This document shows positions 1 through 8,666 of a stretch of 38,734 nucleotides of DNA, piece after piece. The notes beneath the pieces were generated by a model. It was not told the origin of the DNA. It saw only the letters and a program-made list of their open reading frames with translations, and did no database searches. The stretch's first letter is position 1. Each line of letters starts with the position of its first letter. Origin of the DNA: Prochloron didemni P4-Papua_New_Guinea. Its GTDB lineage: Bacteria; Cyanobacteriota; Cyanobacteriia; Cyanobacteriales; Prochloraceae. The stretch is from positions 1 to 38,734 of the forward strand of contig JH610888.1 of NCBI GenBank assembly GCA_000252485.1. Direction: 5' to 3'. The position numbers were made by a program, and so were the translations under genes.

Positions 1-34
1 AATTGCTTATAATTATTGGTGATGATAATATAGA

Positions 35-1090
35 TTAAAAGTCCACAAGTTGGGCTGCAATCCAACCGTTAGTACCGGATTTAGGATGATAAACTCGATA
101 CCAAAGATAGCCTTCTTCATCTCTACCATTACCCAGAACTTGAATCGGTTCTCCAGTATATGCTTCTCCTAGAACGCCATAATTAGTACTGGGTCCGGAA
201 CGAATGTTTTTCCAGCCTGTTTTGCCACCAACTCTAGCATTAGTGTTACTAGTAGTTGCTGGAGGTGGAGAACTTGGTTGCACGGGAACGTAAACAGTTT
301 TCGGTTGTTGAGCGGCTTTACGTTCCGCTTCTAAGCGCTTTCTTTCCGCTTCTAACCGTTGTCTTTCCGCTTCTTGTCTTAATGCTTCAGCTTCTTGCCG
401 TTTTCGTTCTTCTTCTTCTCGTTTTCTTTGTTCTTCTTCTCGTTTCTTTTGTTCTTCTTGTCTTTTCAGTTCTTCTTCTTCCCTTTTCTTTTGTTCTTCC
501 GCTAATAATGCTTCCGCTTTTTCTTTTTCTCTTTCCGCTTGAGCTAAGTTTTGCTGGGTTTGCTTCATACTGTCAATCATCCAAAATCCACCCAAATAAC
601 CTAAAGCTAGAAGAATAGAGATTACTACAGTGGTGATTAAAATAGACGATGAGGGTTTTTGTTTTAGTTCTGTTCCTGTCTCAGTATTCAGATTCTCATC
701 AACAGTAACTGTGGGAAAGAGAGAAGTAGGATTAGAGTGAGGATTCGGAGAAGGCTGAGTTAGTAGATTTAATTCTGCTTCCGTGACTGTTCCTAGGGCG
801 ATCGCCCAGGATTGAACTGCCCAAATAGCCGCTTCTTCAGTGACAGAAAGGTTGGTTTGTAATTTATCTTTCAGCCTTGACAAGATAATTGCTTTGGGTA
901 TTCCTTGACTCAAATTTCTTAGTTCTGTAGTTATACCTTCATTCAAAGCATTAATCAAGAGGTTGATTTCTCGACGATGTTCCCCACAGTAGTCTAGTAA
1001 GAAACCTTTGCAACGTTTTGGGTCATCGCAAAGAGAAAATCCATATTCTTTAATTAGTTCAATTAGTTTTTGTTTTGGTAGTTCATTCAT
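35..1090 (-). CDS. Membrane protein: conserved N-domain, TM, coiled coil, SH3b domain
   Basis: This 351-residue protein is the first of three in the window sharing an N-terminal ~110-residue alpha-helical domain (conserved YG..L..DPKRC.GFLLDYCGE, residues 16-38). The function of that domain is unknown to me. A proline/serine linker follows, then one membrane helix (about 149-171), a long charged Glu/Lys/Arg coiled coil (175-262) and a C-terminal bacterial SH3 domain (286-351; NIRSGPSTNYGVLG and YLWYRV are typical). There is no signal peptide, so the N-domain should be cytosolic and the SH3b domain outside the membrane, where such domains usually bind peptidoglycan. It is the last gene of a minus-strand run. 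The start codon directly abuts a heptamer repeat array and I see no clear ribosome binding site. The role as an envelope sensor is inferred. Confidence 0.85.
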   Translation of the reverse strand: MNELPKQKLIELIKEYGFSLCDDPKRCKGFLLDYCGEHRREINLLINALNEGITTELRNLSQGIPKAIILSRLKDKLQTNLSVTEEAAIWAVQSWAIALGTVTEAELNLLTQPSPNPHSNPTSLFPTVTVDENLNTETGTELKQKPSSSILITTVVISILLALGYLGGFWMIDSMKQTQQNLAQAEREKEKAEALLAEEQKKREEEELKRQEEQKKREEEQRKREEEERKRQEAEALRQEAERQRLEAERKRLEAERKAAQQPKTVYVPVQPSSPPPATTSNTNARVGGKTGWKNIRSGPSTNYGVLGEAYTGEPIQVLGNGRDEEGYLWYRVYHPKSGTNGWIAAQLVDF

Positions 1091-1241
1091 AGTGGATAGT
1101 GGATAGTGGATAGTGGATAGTGGATAGTGGATAGTTGATAGTTGATAGTTGATAGTTGATAGTGGATAGTTGATAGTTGATAGTGGATAGTGGATAGTGG
1201 ATAGTTGATAGTTGATAGTGGATAAGTTGATAGTGGGTGTG
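1091..1241. repeat. Heptamer array (GATAGTG/GATAGTT)
   Basis: About 20 tandem 7-bp units lie directly upstream of the start codon at 1090. The array is followed by a dispersed repeat (1237-1311, containing GTAGCCCTCTGGGCTGCC) related to 11588-11684. No gene is seen between 1091 and 1342. Confidence 0.9.
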
Positions 1242-1342
1242 GTCAGAAGTAGTTTTTTGGGGCTGAATATCTATTTATCAACGTGGGGTAGCCCTCTGGG
1301 CTGCCTAAGAGTTTGATTGTCTTTATTAAAGTTTCTAGCGGG

Positions 1343-2155
1343 TCAACGACCGTTATGAGAGAAATGCTGATAGTCTTTTAAACTATACCAATAACCACCC
1401 CATTGCCAACCAATAGTTTCAAAAGCTTTTACTACCGGACTATTGGGTTGAATCATTGTGGGAAGGTTTTTATTGCGATCTAAATAAGGACGACCTTCAA
1501 GAGGAAGCACCACATTTCCTTTAATATATGGGTTTGTTAGAGGGTTAAGATCGATCGCCTTCCCACGGGCATGTTCAGACCATTGACTGGTTCCTTCAAC
1601 AGTGCGACAGTTAAAGGCGCTAGTATTGTTGGCAGCCATAGAAAGTTCATCGTTGCCATTAAACTCATAAGCTGGGCGTATACTGTGAATGGGAAATTTA
1701 AGCTCAAAGAGTTGGGCAAAAACGGAAACAATAGGAGTGGCTACATCACCGGCAATTATTAATTCTCCTTCAACTATCTTTCCCTCAGTATTCCAATGAC
1801 TCATTTTTAATAATACAAGTTCCTCCAATTTTATGGGACATGAAGGATTCCAGGTTACCCCAATCATCTTTTGTTTCATTTCTTCTGAGAGAGGAATAAT
1901 TTCCGAGGTGAATTTACTTTTGGTTTGAATTATTGCCGGTATTTCCGGGGATGGAGTTGGAGTTGGTTGAGGAGATCTAATTTCAGTTGCCTCGGGATTT
2001 TGGCCGACAATCTTACTAATTAACTCTGATAAAGATTGATTATTTTTGCTGCCCCAAATAACCCCGATGGCAACTGTGATCGCCAATCCCAAAAGGAATC
2101 CTATCAGGAATGTTTTGACAATGAAAGAACGAGAGAATTTTTTTGACTTAGACAT
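1343..2155 (-). CDS. M15-family D-Ala-D-Ala carboxypeptidase-like protein, membrane anchored
   Basis: A 270-residue protein with an N-terminal membrane helix (about 12-34), a Pro/Thr linker (58-72) and a C-terminal peptidase M15 domain. The zinc-site signature is visible: SEHARGKAID (His195, Asp202) and the last ligand in DYQHFS (His264). M15 enzymes cut D-Ala-containing peptidoglycan stems, so this should be a cell-wall peptidase held on the outer face of the membrane. The start is 15 bases after the stop of the N-domain gene at 2171, which suggests one transcript. It sits between two N-domain membrane genes, one of which carries an SH3b wall-binding domain; a wall-related role for the whole cluster is inferred from that. 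The family call is strong, the exact substrate unknown. Confidence 0.85.
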   Translation of the reverse strand: MSKSKKFSRSFIVKTFLIGFLLGLAITVAIGVIWGSKNNQSLSELISKIVGQNPEATEIRSPQPTPTPSPEIPAIIQTKSKFTSEIIPLSEEMKQKMIGVTWNPSCPIKLEELVLLKMSHWNTEGKIVEGELIIAGDVATPIVSVFAQLFELKFPIHSIRPAYEFNGNDELSMAANNTSAFNCRTVEGTSQWSEHARGKAIDLNPLTNPYIKGNVVLPLEGRPYLDRNKNLPTMIQPNSPVVKAFETIGWQWGGYWYSLKDYQHFSHNGR

Positions 2156-2170
2156 CTTGAGAAAGATAAA

Positions 2171-3196
2171 TTAATTTATTCTGGTAAAATACCAAGTATA
2201 CTTATATTTTCCATCAACACCTTCACCGGAAATTTGATTGCGATCGGCAGATAAAGTTCCTTGATTTTTTCCTAAATACCAACGTCCCCCCGATTTATAT
2301 AATAATCTAACTTCCTGAATCACAACTTCTCTTGTATTTTGATTAATATTTCCTTCAATAGCAAGACGAAATTGATTTCCTCGATTGCCAATAGTTTCTA
2401 TGGTTCCTTGAAAGGAATCCCCCGATTGAGAAGTAATGGAAAGAGTGCTAACTTGTTGATTGTTCAAGCCATATTGTCCTTGCCATAATCCTCTTAAACT
2501 AATGGGTTTTGGTGGCACGGGAGTGGGAGTAGGAGTAGGAGTAGGGCTAGGAGTAGGAGTGGAAGTGGGATTAGGTGATAACGATGGTTCTATTTCAGAG
2601 TTGGAAGAAGATTCTGGTTGGGATTGATTAATCCAAAACCAGGCTGCAGCACCCAGGGCCAAAGCAGCAGAAAAACTACCAATAGCTAAAATAATAACAG
2701 TTAAAATTAAATTTTTGCCATTGCTATTGCTGGGAGGATTTTGCGGAGGTTGTATAACTTCCGTTGCCATAGTTGACATTGAGTTTTGCCTATTACTGGG
2801 AAAATTTTGTGGAGGTTGTCTAACTTCCGTTGTTTTTGACTCTAAGTTAGAATTATCATTAGAAGGGGAAAAGCTTTCTAATTCTGATTCAGTCACAAAT
2901 TGTAATGCTAAGGCCCAAGTTTCTACCGCCCACCTTGCTGGTTCTTTGGCCATAGCCAGGTTAGTTTCCAATTTACCTATGAGTCGGGCTAAAGTAATTG
3001 GCTTTGGGGTAGAATTGGACGTTTTCAACTCTTGGGCAATGCCTTCATTTAAACTATTGATTAAAACATTGATTTCTGTAGTATATTCACCGCAGTAGTC
3101 TAACAGGAAAGCTTTGCAACGTTTCGGATCGTTGGCGAGAGAACGTCCGTACTCTTGGATTAGTTCGATGAGTTTTTGCCGTGGTATTTCATTCAT
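2171..3196 (-). CDS. Membrane protein: conserved N-domain, TM, Pro/Thr linker, beta-barrel-like C-domain
   Basis: Second member of the N-domain trio (341 residues). Its first ~115 residues are nearly identical in protein and DNA to the gene at 3584, and more distant from the one at 35, which indicates a recent duplication or gene conversion. The protein continues with a linker containing a repeated EV.QPPQN.PSN motif, a membrane helix (about 162-188), a (PT)n stalk near residues 208-228, and a C-terminal ~110-residue domain starting LRGLWQGQYG with alternating hydrophobic strands, resembling a small lipocalin- or avidin-like barrel. The C-domain is predicted outside the cell membrane; its ligand is unknown. 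It is followed 15 bases later by the M15 peptidase gene. Membrane topology is clear; the barrel assignment is only by pattern. Confidence 0.8.
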   Translation of the reverse strand: MNEIPRQKLIELIQEYGRSLANDPKRCKAFLLDYCGEYTTEINVLINSLNEGIAQELKTSNSTPKPITLARLIGKLETNLAMAKEPARWAVETWALALQFVTESELESFSPSNDNSNLESKTTEVRQPPQNFPSNRQNSMSTMATEVIQPPQNPPSNSNGKNLILTVIILAIGSFSAALALGAAAWFWINQSQPESSSNSEIEPSLSPNPTSTPTPSPTPTPTPTPVPPKPISLRGLWQGQYGLNNQQVSTLSITSQSGDSFQGTIETIGNRGNQFRLAIEGNINQNTREVVIQEVRLLYKSGGRWYLGKNQGTLSADRNQISGEGVDGKYKYTWYFTRIN

Positions 3197-3300
3197 TTTG
3201 AATTTCTTTGTTATATCATATCCCCCTAAATCCCCCTTAATAAGGGGGACTTTTCACATGGAAGCAAATGTAGGTTGGCGATTACGATCGCGAAACCCTT
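3144..3300. repeat. Segment duplicated at 3376-3530
   Basis: The 5' end of the N-domain gene at 2171, its leader, a CCCCCTAAATCCCCC palindrome and a GTAGGTTGGCG element recur in the same order at about 3376-3530. The duplication explains the small gene relic annotated at 3313-3429. Confidence 0.8.
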
Positions 3301-3362
3301 CGACTGTCGCGGTCACTGCCCTTCGACGACCCGGTCCGACCGCGTAGCCGAAGTGCAGGGAC
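3294..3362. repeat. Dispersed palindromic repeat (TTCGACTACGCGG/CCGAAGTGCAGGG type)
   Basis: A GC-rich compound palindrome of a family scattered through the window (for example 11646-11674, 16376-16418, 25350-25448, 33571-33652, 36856-36971, 38572-38638). Here it breaks the truncated N-domain copy. Confidence 0.75.
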
Positions 3363-3429
3363 CGCCCAACACAAGTTTTCTGGCCTCTTGGATTAGTTCG
3401 ATGAGTTTTTGACGGGGTATTTCATTCAT
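3313..3429 (-). pseudogene. Relic of a fourth N-domain gene (first 15 codons only)
   Basis: Reading leftward from an ATG at 3429, the first 15 codons encode MNEIPRQKLIELIQE, identical in protein to the start of the N-domain genes at 2171 and 3584. The frame then runs into a dispersed palindromic repeat and stops at 3313. The leader upstream is also shared with the gene at 2171. This is best explained as the stub left after a tandem duplication and deletion. It is very unlikely to encode a functional protein. Confidence 0.75.
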
Positions 3430-3583
3430 TTTGAATTTCTTTGTTATATCATATCCCCCTAAATCCCCCTTAATAAGGGGGACTTTTCACATGGAAGCAA
3501 ATGTAGGTTGGCGATTACGATAGCGAAACCCAACCTACGATGGAATCAACTATCCACTATCCACTATCCACTATCAACTGCTA

Positions 3584-4750
3584 TTAATTAGTTACTTCCG
3601 AAAGCAAACGGTTAAGTATTTCTTTCCCGCTAGGTTCAAATACCTGCAAGCGAACAAAACGAGGGTCGCTGGGTCGCCACACTATTTGATAGCGATAAGC
3701 GCCATTATTCCAAGTATAGATCTGACGCTGGCTAGTTCCAGATCTTACAGCCCTCGAGAGATTAAGGGAATCCCCATTGTTCAGATTCCTGGCTCTGTAG
3801 TAATAGATATTGTTGGCGTACTCGATGTTAATATACCAAGTGTCATCGGTGAAACTGCCTCCTGGAAACTGTGCTTTTTGCTGTTGTTGTCTTTGAAGTG
3901 CTTCTTGTTGCCTTCTTAGTGCTTCTTGTTGCCTTCTTAGTTCTTCTTCTTGCTTTTTCAGTTCTTGTTGCCTTTTCAGTTCTTCTTGTCTTTGAAGTGC
4001 TTCTTGTTGCCTTCTTAGTGCTTCTTGTTGCCTTCTTAGTTCTTCTTGTTGTCTTTGAAGTGCTTCTTGTCGGTTGTTAAATTCTTCTTGCCTTTGAAGT
4101 TCTTCTTGCCTTTGAAGTTCTTCTTGTCTTTTCTGTTCTCTTTCGGCTTGGACTAAATTTTCCTTGGTTTGATTCATATTGTTCATCACCAATAACCGCC
4201 CTGATAAACCTAAAGCAACAAGAATAGATATTACCACAGCAACTAAAATAGATGATGAAGGTTTTTCTTGGGTTGGTGGAGCGATCGCATTACTAGGAAA
4301 ATTTTCTGGCGGGTTGACAACTTCCGTTTCCATAGTTGAGATTGTACTCTGGTTGTAAGTTGCTGGAGGTTGTATAACTTCCGTTGTTTTTGACTCTAAG
4401 TTAGAATTATCATTAGAAGGGGAAAAGCTTTGTAATTCTGATTCAGTCACAAATTGTAATGCTAAGGCCCAAGTTTCTACCGCCCACCTTGCTGGTTCTT
4501 TGGCCATAGCCAGGTTAGTTTCCAATTTATCTATGAGTCGGGCTAAAGTAATTGGCTTTGGGGTAGAATTGGACGTTTTCAACTCTTGGGCAATGCCTTC
4601 ATTTAAACTATTGATTAAAACATTGATTTCTGTAGTATATTCACCACAGTAGTCTAACAGGAAAGCTTTGCAACGTTTCGGATCGTTGGCGAGAGAACGT
4701 CCGTACTCTTGGATTAGTTCGATTAGTTTTTGACGGGGTATTTCATTCAT
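3584..4750 (-). CDS. Membrane protein: conserved N-domain, TM, heptad coiled coil, unknown beta C-domain
   Basis: Third member of the N-domain trio (388 residues). It is a mosaic: the N-domain (1-115) is nearly identical to that of the gene at 2171, while the membrane segment and neck (about 163-205, starting KPSSSIL and continuing with an NL.QAERE motif) match the gene at 35. A long Gln/Arg/Glu coiled coil follows (about 200-292), made of near-perfect seven-residue repeats (EALRRQQ), also visible as 21-bp DNA repeats. The C-terminal ~95 residues, from about 295, are rich in aromatics and predicted strands (TWYINIEY, YYYRARNL, YRYQIVW) and I do not recognise them. The likely topology is cytosolic N-domain and external C-domain. 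It lies downstream of the membrane vWA gene on the same strand, separated by a heptamer array. Confidence 0.82.
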   Translation of the reverse strand: MNEIPRQKLIELIQEYGRSLANDPKRCKAFLLDYCGEYTTEINVLINSLNEGIAQELKTSNSTPKPITLARLIDKLETNLAMAKEPARWAVETWALALQFVTESELQSFSPSNDNSNLESKTTEVIQPPATYNQSTISTMETEVVNPPENFPSNAIAPPTQEKPSSSILVAVVISILVALGLSGRLLVMNNMNQTKENLVQAEREQKRQEELQRQEELQRQEEFNNRQEALQRQQEELRRQQEALRRQQEALQRQEELKRQQELKKQEEELRRQQEALRRQQEALQRQQQQKAQFPGGSFTDDTWYINIEYANNIYYYRARNLNNGDSLNLSRAVRSGTSQRQIYTWNNGAYRYQIVWRPSDPRFVRLQVFEPSGKEILNRLLSEVTN

Positions 4751-4751
4751 T

Positions 4752-4849
4752 TATAGTGGATAGTGGATAGTGGATAGTTGATAGTGGATAGTGGATAGTG
4801 GATAGTGGAGAGTCGATAGTTGATAGTTGATAGTGGATAGTGGATAGTC
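4752..4849. repeat. Heptamer array (GATAGTG/GATAGTT)
   Basis: Tandem 7-bp units fill the gap between the N-domain gene at 3584 and the membrane vWA gene at 4896. They end in a CCCCCTTTTTAAGGGGG palindrome at about 4855-4884. They sit right upstream of a start codon, as at 1091. Confidence 0.9.
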
Positions 4850-4895
4850 AAAGTCCCCCTTTTTAAGGGGGATTTAGGGGGATCCAGTCCATCAG

Positions 4896-6689
4896 CTAAC
4901 GTTTTCCCCCTAATATTTCCCCAGAAACTTCCCCAAAATCAATCCTAGCACCGATCGCTATTTTCAAACTACGGCCCGGATCTATAACTCGATTATCTCC
5001 CGCAGCAGTAGTTGCGGACCAACTTTGCCGGGAGAGATTTTTTAACCCCAGAACCCTGGGATTGTTGGGATTGCTATTCACTTCAGCTACTATATTAGCT
5101 TCTGTTTGGGCTGTTAAACCGGGAATTAATCTGGCAGAAATGCGATCGCCATAAACTAAAGGAATAGTTTTTCCTTGAATCTTTAAAGCAAATTTATCAG
5201 AAGAAGAAGTGAGAGTAACCACGCTACCAGATGAAACATTTCCACCTTCTCTCCTTTCTTCCGTCCCTCTCACTAAAACTTCCACTCGACCAAAATGTTT
5301 CTTAACTCCCGGCGTTAGTCTTTGTAACTGTCCCGTAGGAACTTCTTCATAAAGAATTTGTCCTTTTTCCAAGCGAAAACCACCAGCGATGGGTTCTACA
5401 TTCGGGATATAGATAGTACAAGCCTTGGAGTCGCTACCGAAACTAACACTTTCCCTTCCTAAAGTAACAGTGCGGATTTCATTACGACCGTAGATTACAT
5501 CCAACCATGCTTCCCGAAACACCGCTTCAACTAAAGCGATCGCGCAACCGAGGGATAAACCGACGAATCCCGCGCCAAAAATTCTGCCCGCCACATCCCC
5601 AAAGGCTTGAGCCATCAAGATAAAGCCCAAGGCTCCCACTACTCCACCTATGGCTCCTCCCAAAGAGGCGTATACTGGTTTGAGGTTGGGAATGAAAAAG
5701 CTCGTGCCAAAGCCTAACAAGCCCCCTAACATAGTCCAACCTACAATACGACCTAATTCGCCTCCTCCCAAGGGGCCCAAGGCCGGCATTGTATAAATAA
5801 ACTGACCCAATCCACCCGCTATGAATCCGGCGGCAAAACTACCTGCAAACGCCACCATGGCCTGAGAAGGTAGGACAAACTTACCGTGCAAGTAATAATT
5901 TTGGGCCAGAATCATTCCTAAAGCAGCCCCTAAAGCTAATAAAGCACTCCAAGTACTTACCTGCAAGAAAGAAATAAGCTCTGCATTTTTCCCCGCAGCA
6001 GCATCATCCAGATTAATCAGACTCTTAATTGCTTTTTCTGCTTCTTGAAAAGCTCCCTGAATTTCTGCGGGATTGCTGGCGCTAAAGACCCATTCTGGTT
6101 TAGTTGCGATTTCTTCTAATAGAGAAAAGTCAGCACCTTCCGTAGCAACGCCCATAATCTTAATGCCCAAGTTTTTGGCAACTATGGCATTTTCTTTAGT
6201 TAATTGTACTACTTCCTCATTAGATACCAAGTCTTTTTGAGCAGAAACAGGTTCCCCGTCAGTAAATAAGAGAATAGTGGGAATAGTTGATTCCGGACGC
6301 TGTTCCAGTTCTTCAATCGCTTTTTCCAAACCTAAATCCATTTGAGTCAGACCGTTAGTTTCCAAGGTTTTAATCCCCTCTTCCACTTGGTTTTTATCCC
6401 TGGTGAGACTGGTAATCAGGGTGGCTTCGCTGCCGAATCCTACTACTGCTAGGTTATCTTTTTCATCTAAGTTTTGACTAAAAGCGATGGCCGCTGATTT
6501 AACATTATCAATTTTGCCATTAGTTTCCATGCTGCTTGAAGTATCAATCAGCAAAACTATGGCTTGAGAAGGAGGTTCTGGTAAAGGGAAAAGCTTGTCA
6601 ATGAGAAAATGACCTATTGTTGCCACGATTAAACAGCCCACAGTGGCACATAAGCCGAACAATAGGAGTTTTTTGTTGGTTGTTAACAT
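4896..6689 (-). CDS. Multi-pass membrane vWA protein with FHA-like C-terminal domains
   Basis: A 597-residue protein. An N-terminal membrane helix (8-30) is followed by a von Willebrand A domain (about 42-220) with an intact metal-ion-dependent adhesion site: DTSSS (Asp49, Ser51, Ser53), Thr115 and FTDGE (Asp144). Five or so Gly-rich membrane helices follow (about 243-263, 276-296, 315-335, 342-362, 368-390). After these come an FHA-like stretch (about 403-475, VTLGRESVSFGS) and a last ~90-residue domain containing LGLKNLSRQSW and IDFGEVSGE. That last domain is also the C-terminus of the kinase at 11762. FHA domains read phosphothreonine, so this may be a membrane partner or substrate of the kinase; this is inference. 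The topology of the vWA domain (outside if the first helix is an anchor, then C-terminus inside) needs checking. Confidence 0.85.
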   Translation of the reverse strand: MLTTNKKLLLFGLCATVGCLIVATIGHFLIDKLFPLPEPPSQAIVLLIDTSSSMETNGKIDNVKSAAIAFSQNLDEKDNLAVVGFGSEATLITSLTRDKNQVEEGIKTLETNGLTQMDLGLEKAIEELEQRPESTIPTILLFTDGEPVSAQKDLVSNEEVVQLTKENAIVAKNLGIKIMGVATEGADFSLLEEIATKPEWVFSASNPAEIQGAFQEAEKAIKSLINLDDAAAGKNAELISFLQVSTWSALLALGAALGMILAQNYYLHGKFVLPSQAMVAFAGSFAAGFIAGGLGQFIYTMPALGPLGGGELGRIVGWTMLGGLLGFGTSFFIPNLKPVYASLGGAIGGVVGALGFILMAQAFGDVAGRIFGAGFVGLSLGCAIALVEAVFREAWLDVIYGRNEIRTVTLGRESVSFGSDSKACTIYIPNVEPIAGGFRLEKGQILYEEVPTGQLQRLTPGVKKHFGRVEVLVRGTEERREGGNVSSGSVVTLTSSSDKFALKIQGKTIPLVYGDRISARLIPGLTAQTEANIVAEVNSNPNNPRVLGLKNLSRQSWSATTAAGDNRVIDPGRSLKIAIGARIDFGEVSGEILGGKR

Positions 6690-7072
6690 CTTTCTAAGAT
6701 TAAAGTGTGGGTTGATCCCCCTAAATCCCCCTTAATAAGGGGGACTTTCCAGGCTTTCCAGGCTTTCTAAATCACCCGATAATTTGGGAGACTTTCCAGG
6801 CTTTCTTCTAGGCTCCCCCCTTTTGAAGGGGGGCTGGGGGGGATCCAGCTTTAAAGTTTATACTAATTATTTATAAATACTATTATATTTGTAGTAATTG
6901 TAGGTTGGGTTGAGCAATAGCGAAACCCAACACCAAGTTTAGGCTTGTTGGGCACCGCTCCGCCGAAGGGTTTCGTTACCTCAACCCAACCTACGATGCT
7001 CAAAGTCCCCCTTTGATAAGGGGGATTTAGGGGGATAGTCCCCGTTTGTAGCAAAAATTTTCCTATTCCATC
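6690..7072. repeat. Gene-free gap of stacked palindromic repeats
   Basis: The gap holds CCCCCTAAATCCCCC/GGGGGATTTAGGGGG palindromes (6718-6746, 6813-6843, 7005-7036), copies of ACTTTCCAGGCTTTC (6743-6805), and a GTAGGTTGGGTTGAG hairpin element (6900-6994) whose ends are perfect inverted repeats. Short reading frames here come from the repeats; I see no gene. Confidence 0.8.
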
Positions 7073-8023
7073 TTACTTCAAGAAATTGATTAAATCCTCT
7101 AAACTAGTAAAATCCAACATAGCCAGACTTAAATCTTCCAATCTTTCAGAAGATAAACCAGCAATAGAGTCATTTACTTCCGTTGGTAACTGTCCCAACT
7201 TTTGCATGAGTTGCCGCTGGATTAAGTTTATCTGTCCAGTAAGCAATCCCTGTTGTAATCCCTCTTGTAATCCCTGTTGTAATCCCTGTTGCAATCCCTG
7301 TTGCAATCCCTCTTCCCTCGCCTTGATGGTGTAGCCTTTTTGGTCTTGCAAAAATACTTCTTGGTGATGCAAATCATCCAACTCTTGTCTGGTTAAATTG
7401 GCTAAATTAGCTATAGTTAGGGCCCGATTGATTTCTTCTACTTCTCCCATGTTTTCTGGAATCATTTCTAAACTCGGGGCTTCTTTGAGGAAATAAATCC
7501 ACTTATCTGTTATAGTTTCTAACTGCTCTAGGTTTTTCTTGAATTTCGGTAATTCTACAAATACCATTTGTAGTTCTTCATTGCTGTAATCTATTTTTTC
7601 TGTCTTTTCCTTGAATTCCCAAAAGGTGATAGTTTTGTCGGTTTTTGGGAATAATTTAAAATCCGTTATCGTTAAAGCTATCACTGGTTGAAGGTGAATG
7701 TATCCTTGTCCTGATTCTAATTGATTGCTATAGGTTTTCGCTAGGTTATATACTACCCTTTTGTCAAAAGCAGCCACGTTCAGAACCTGCATTTCAATAA
7801 TCACCTTAGTGCCATTGTCTAGCAAAGCTTTGATATCTAAATAGCTATCTTTAAAAGAGGTAGTTTGGGGTGGATTGTAAGGAGGAATGATTTCTAAATC
7901 TTCAATTCCTTTCTCTTCCGGGTAAATGATGGCATTTAAGAAGCTAATTAGGATGGGTTTGCTTTCCCTGGAACCAAATATTTTCTTAAAGGCAAAATCG
8001 GTTTTCGGGCTAATGAATCTCAT
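7073..8023 (-). CDS. Rpn family recombination-promoting nuclease / PD-(D/E)XK transposase-like
   Basis: A 316-residue protein of the Rpn/PDDEXK_2 family. The N-terminus (SPKTDFAFKKIFG) and the PD-(D/E)XK core with Asp63 and E-x-Q (Glu77, Gln79 in IIEMQV) are visible. Family members are DNA endonucleases that stimulate RecA-independent recombination in E. coli and are common in many copies in cyanobacteria. Near the C-terminus a run of QGLQ tetrapeptides (about residues 238-262) is encoded by 12-bp tandem repeats at 7245-7320. A short helical tail follows. The gene interrupts the signalling cluster and is probably a selfish or accessory insertion rather than part of it. The predicted active-site residues are present, so it looks intact. 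Confidence 0.88.
   Translation of the reverse strand: MRFISPKTDFAFKKIFGSRESKPILISFLNAIIYPEEKGIEDLEIIPPYNPPQTTSFKDSYLDIKALLDNGTKVIIEMQVLNVAAFDKRVVYNLAKTYSNQLESGQGYIHLQPVIALTITDFKLFPKTDKTITFWEFKEKTEKIDYSNEELQMVFVELPKFKKNLEQLETITDKWIYFLKEAPSLEMIPENMGEVEEINRALTIANLANLTRQELDDLHHQEVFLQDQKGYTIKAREEGLQQGLQQGLQQGLQEGLQQGLLTGQINLIQRQLMQKLGQLPTEVNDSIAGLSSERLEDLSLAMLDFTSLEDLINFLK
7245..7320. repeat. 12-bp tandem repeat inside the Rpn gene
   Basis: About six copies of a 12-bp unit (AATCCCTGTTGT with variants) encode the QGLQ repeats. Copy number may vary between strains by slippage without changing frame. Confidence 0.85.
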
Positions 8024-8085
8024 GGTTCTATCCTTTTTCTTGAAGTTAATGTCTAACTTACTGGCTTTAGTATACTCTATTCTAC

Positions 8086-8427
8086 CTACTGAATCGCAAA
8101 ATCTGTAAACTTTCTCACATCTGGTGGTTGAAAAGCTAAAACAATATCTTCCTGGCTTACACCCAAATCTATTAATTCATTAGCGATTCCTTCTTCTGTA
8201 AAATCTTCTTCTATATAAATCTTTTCATTTTTAATTCTAACGTGAACGTGAGTATAGTTATATCTTTTACTGCCTTGACAATCTAAAGTTAACCACAAAT
8301 AATGGTGGCGCTGTTCGTCAAATATCAAACAAGTCTCAATTTTATCTCCTGATGATTGAGAAGATAAGCCATCGTATTCTGTTAAGACTTGTTTAATCAA
8401 ATCGCGATATAAACTTATTCTATCCAT
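8086..8427 (-). CDS. xisI: XisI-like fdxN element excision controlling factor
   Basis: A 113-residue protein starting at the ATG at 8427 ([18 protein letters not shown]). The fold pattern and the C-terminal ...[20 protein letters not shown] are typical of XisI, a cyanobacterial family named for its role in excising the fdxN element in Anabaena heterocysts. The reading frame extends upstream to 8541, but that part translates a palindromic repeat, so I use the later start. XisI genes normally follow xisH; no xisH is seen here. A second XisI gene lies divergently at 8667 across a repeat-filled gap. Family assignment is firm; the function of solo copies is unknown. Confidence 0.88.
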   Translation of the reverse strand: MDRISLYRDLIKQVLTEYDGLSSQSSGDKIETCLIFDEQRHHYLWLTLDCQGSKRYNYTHVHVRIKNEKIYIEEDFTEEGIANELIDLGVSQEDIVLAFQPPDVRKFTDFAIQ

Positions 8428-8473
8428 CAAAAAAACCGAATATATAGAATATATAACTACAATTGTAGCAATT

Positions 8474-8551
8474 GTAGGTTGGCTTGGACGATAGCGAAAC
8501 CCAACACCAACTTTATGCTTTGTTGGGTTTCGTGACCTCAACCCAACCTAC
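8474..8551. repeat. GTAGGTTGGG hairpin element between the two xisI genes
   Basis: An imperfect inverted repeat with ends GTAGGTTGG and CCAACCTAC. It is the same family as 6900-6994, 10545-10669, 25322-25497 and 32007-32042. It fills most of the divergent intergenic region. Confidence 0.8.
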
Positions 8552-8666
8552 CATGTAATAAACTCCCCATTGGGTTGTTTACCAACTTTTGAGATAAGGC
8601 GATCGCCCATTAGCCTAGCCCCTATAATTCCCCTACAATAGAAAGAGCAATGTCTATAGTGTGTCT

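Noticed and set aside
256-618. 120-codon plus-strand hydrophobic frame opposite the coiled coil
   Set aside because: It is the antisense of Glu/Lys/Arg repeats, which always reads as Leu/Phe/Val-rich; similarly at 3871-4080.
6863-7054. 63-codon minus-strand reading frame
   Set aside because: It translates palindromic repeats (GTAGGTTGGG and CCCCCTAAAT types) and has no family features.
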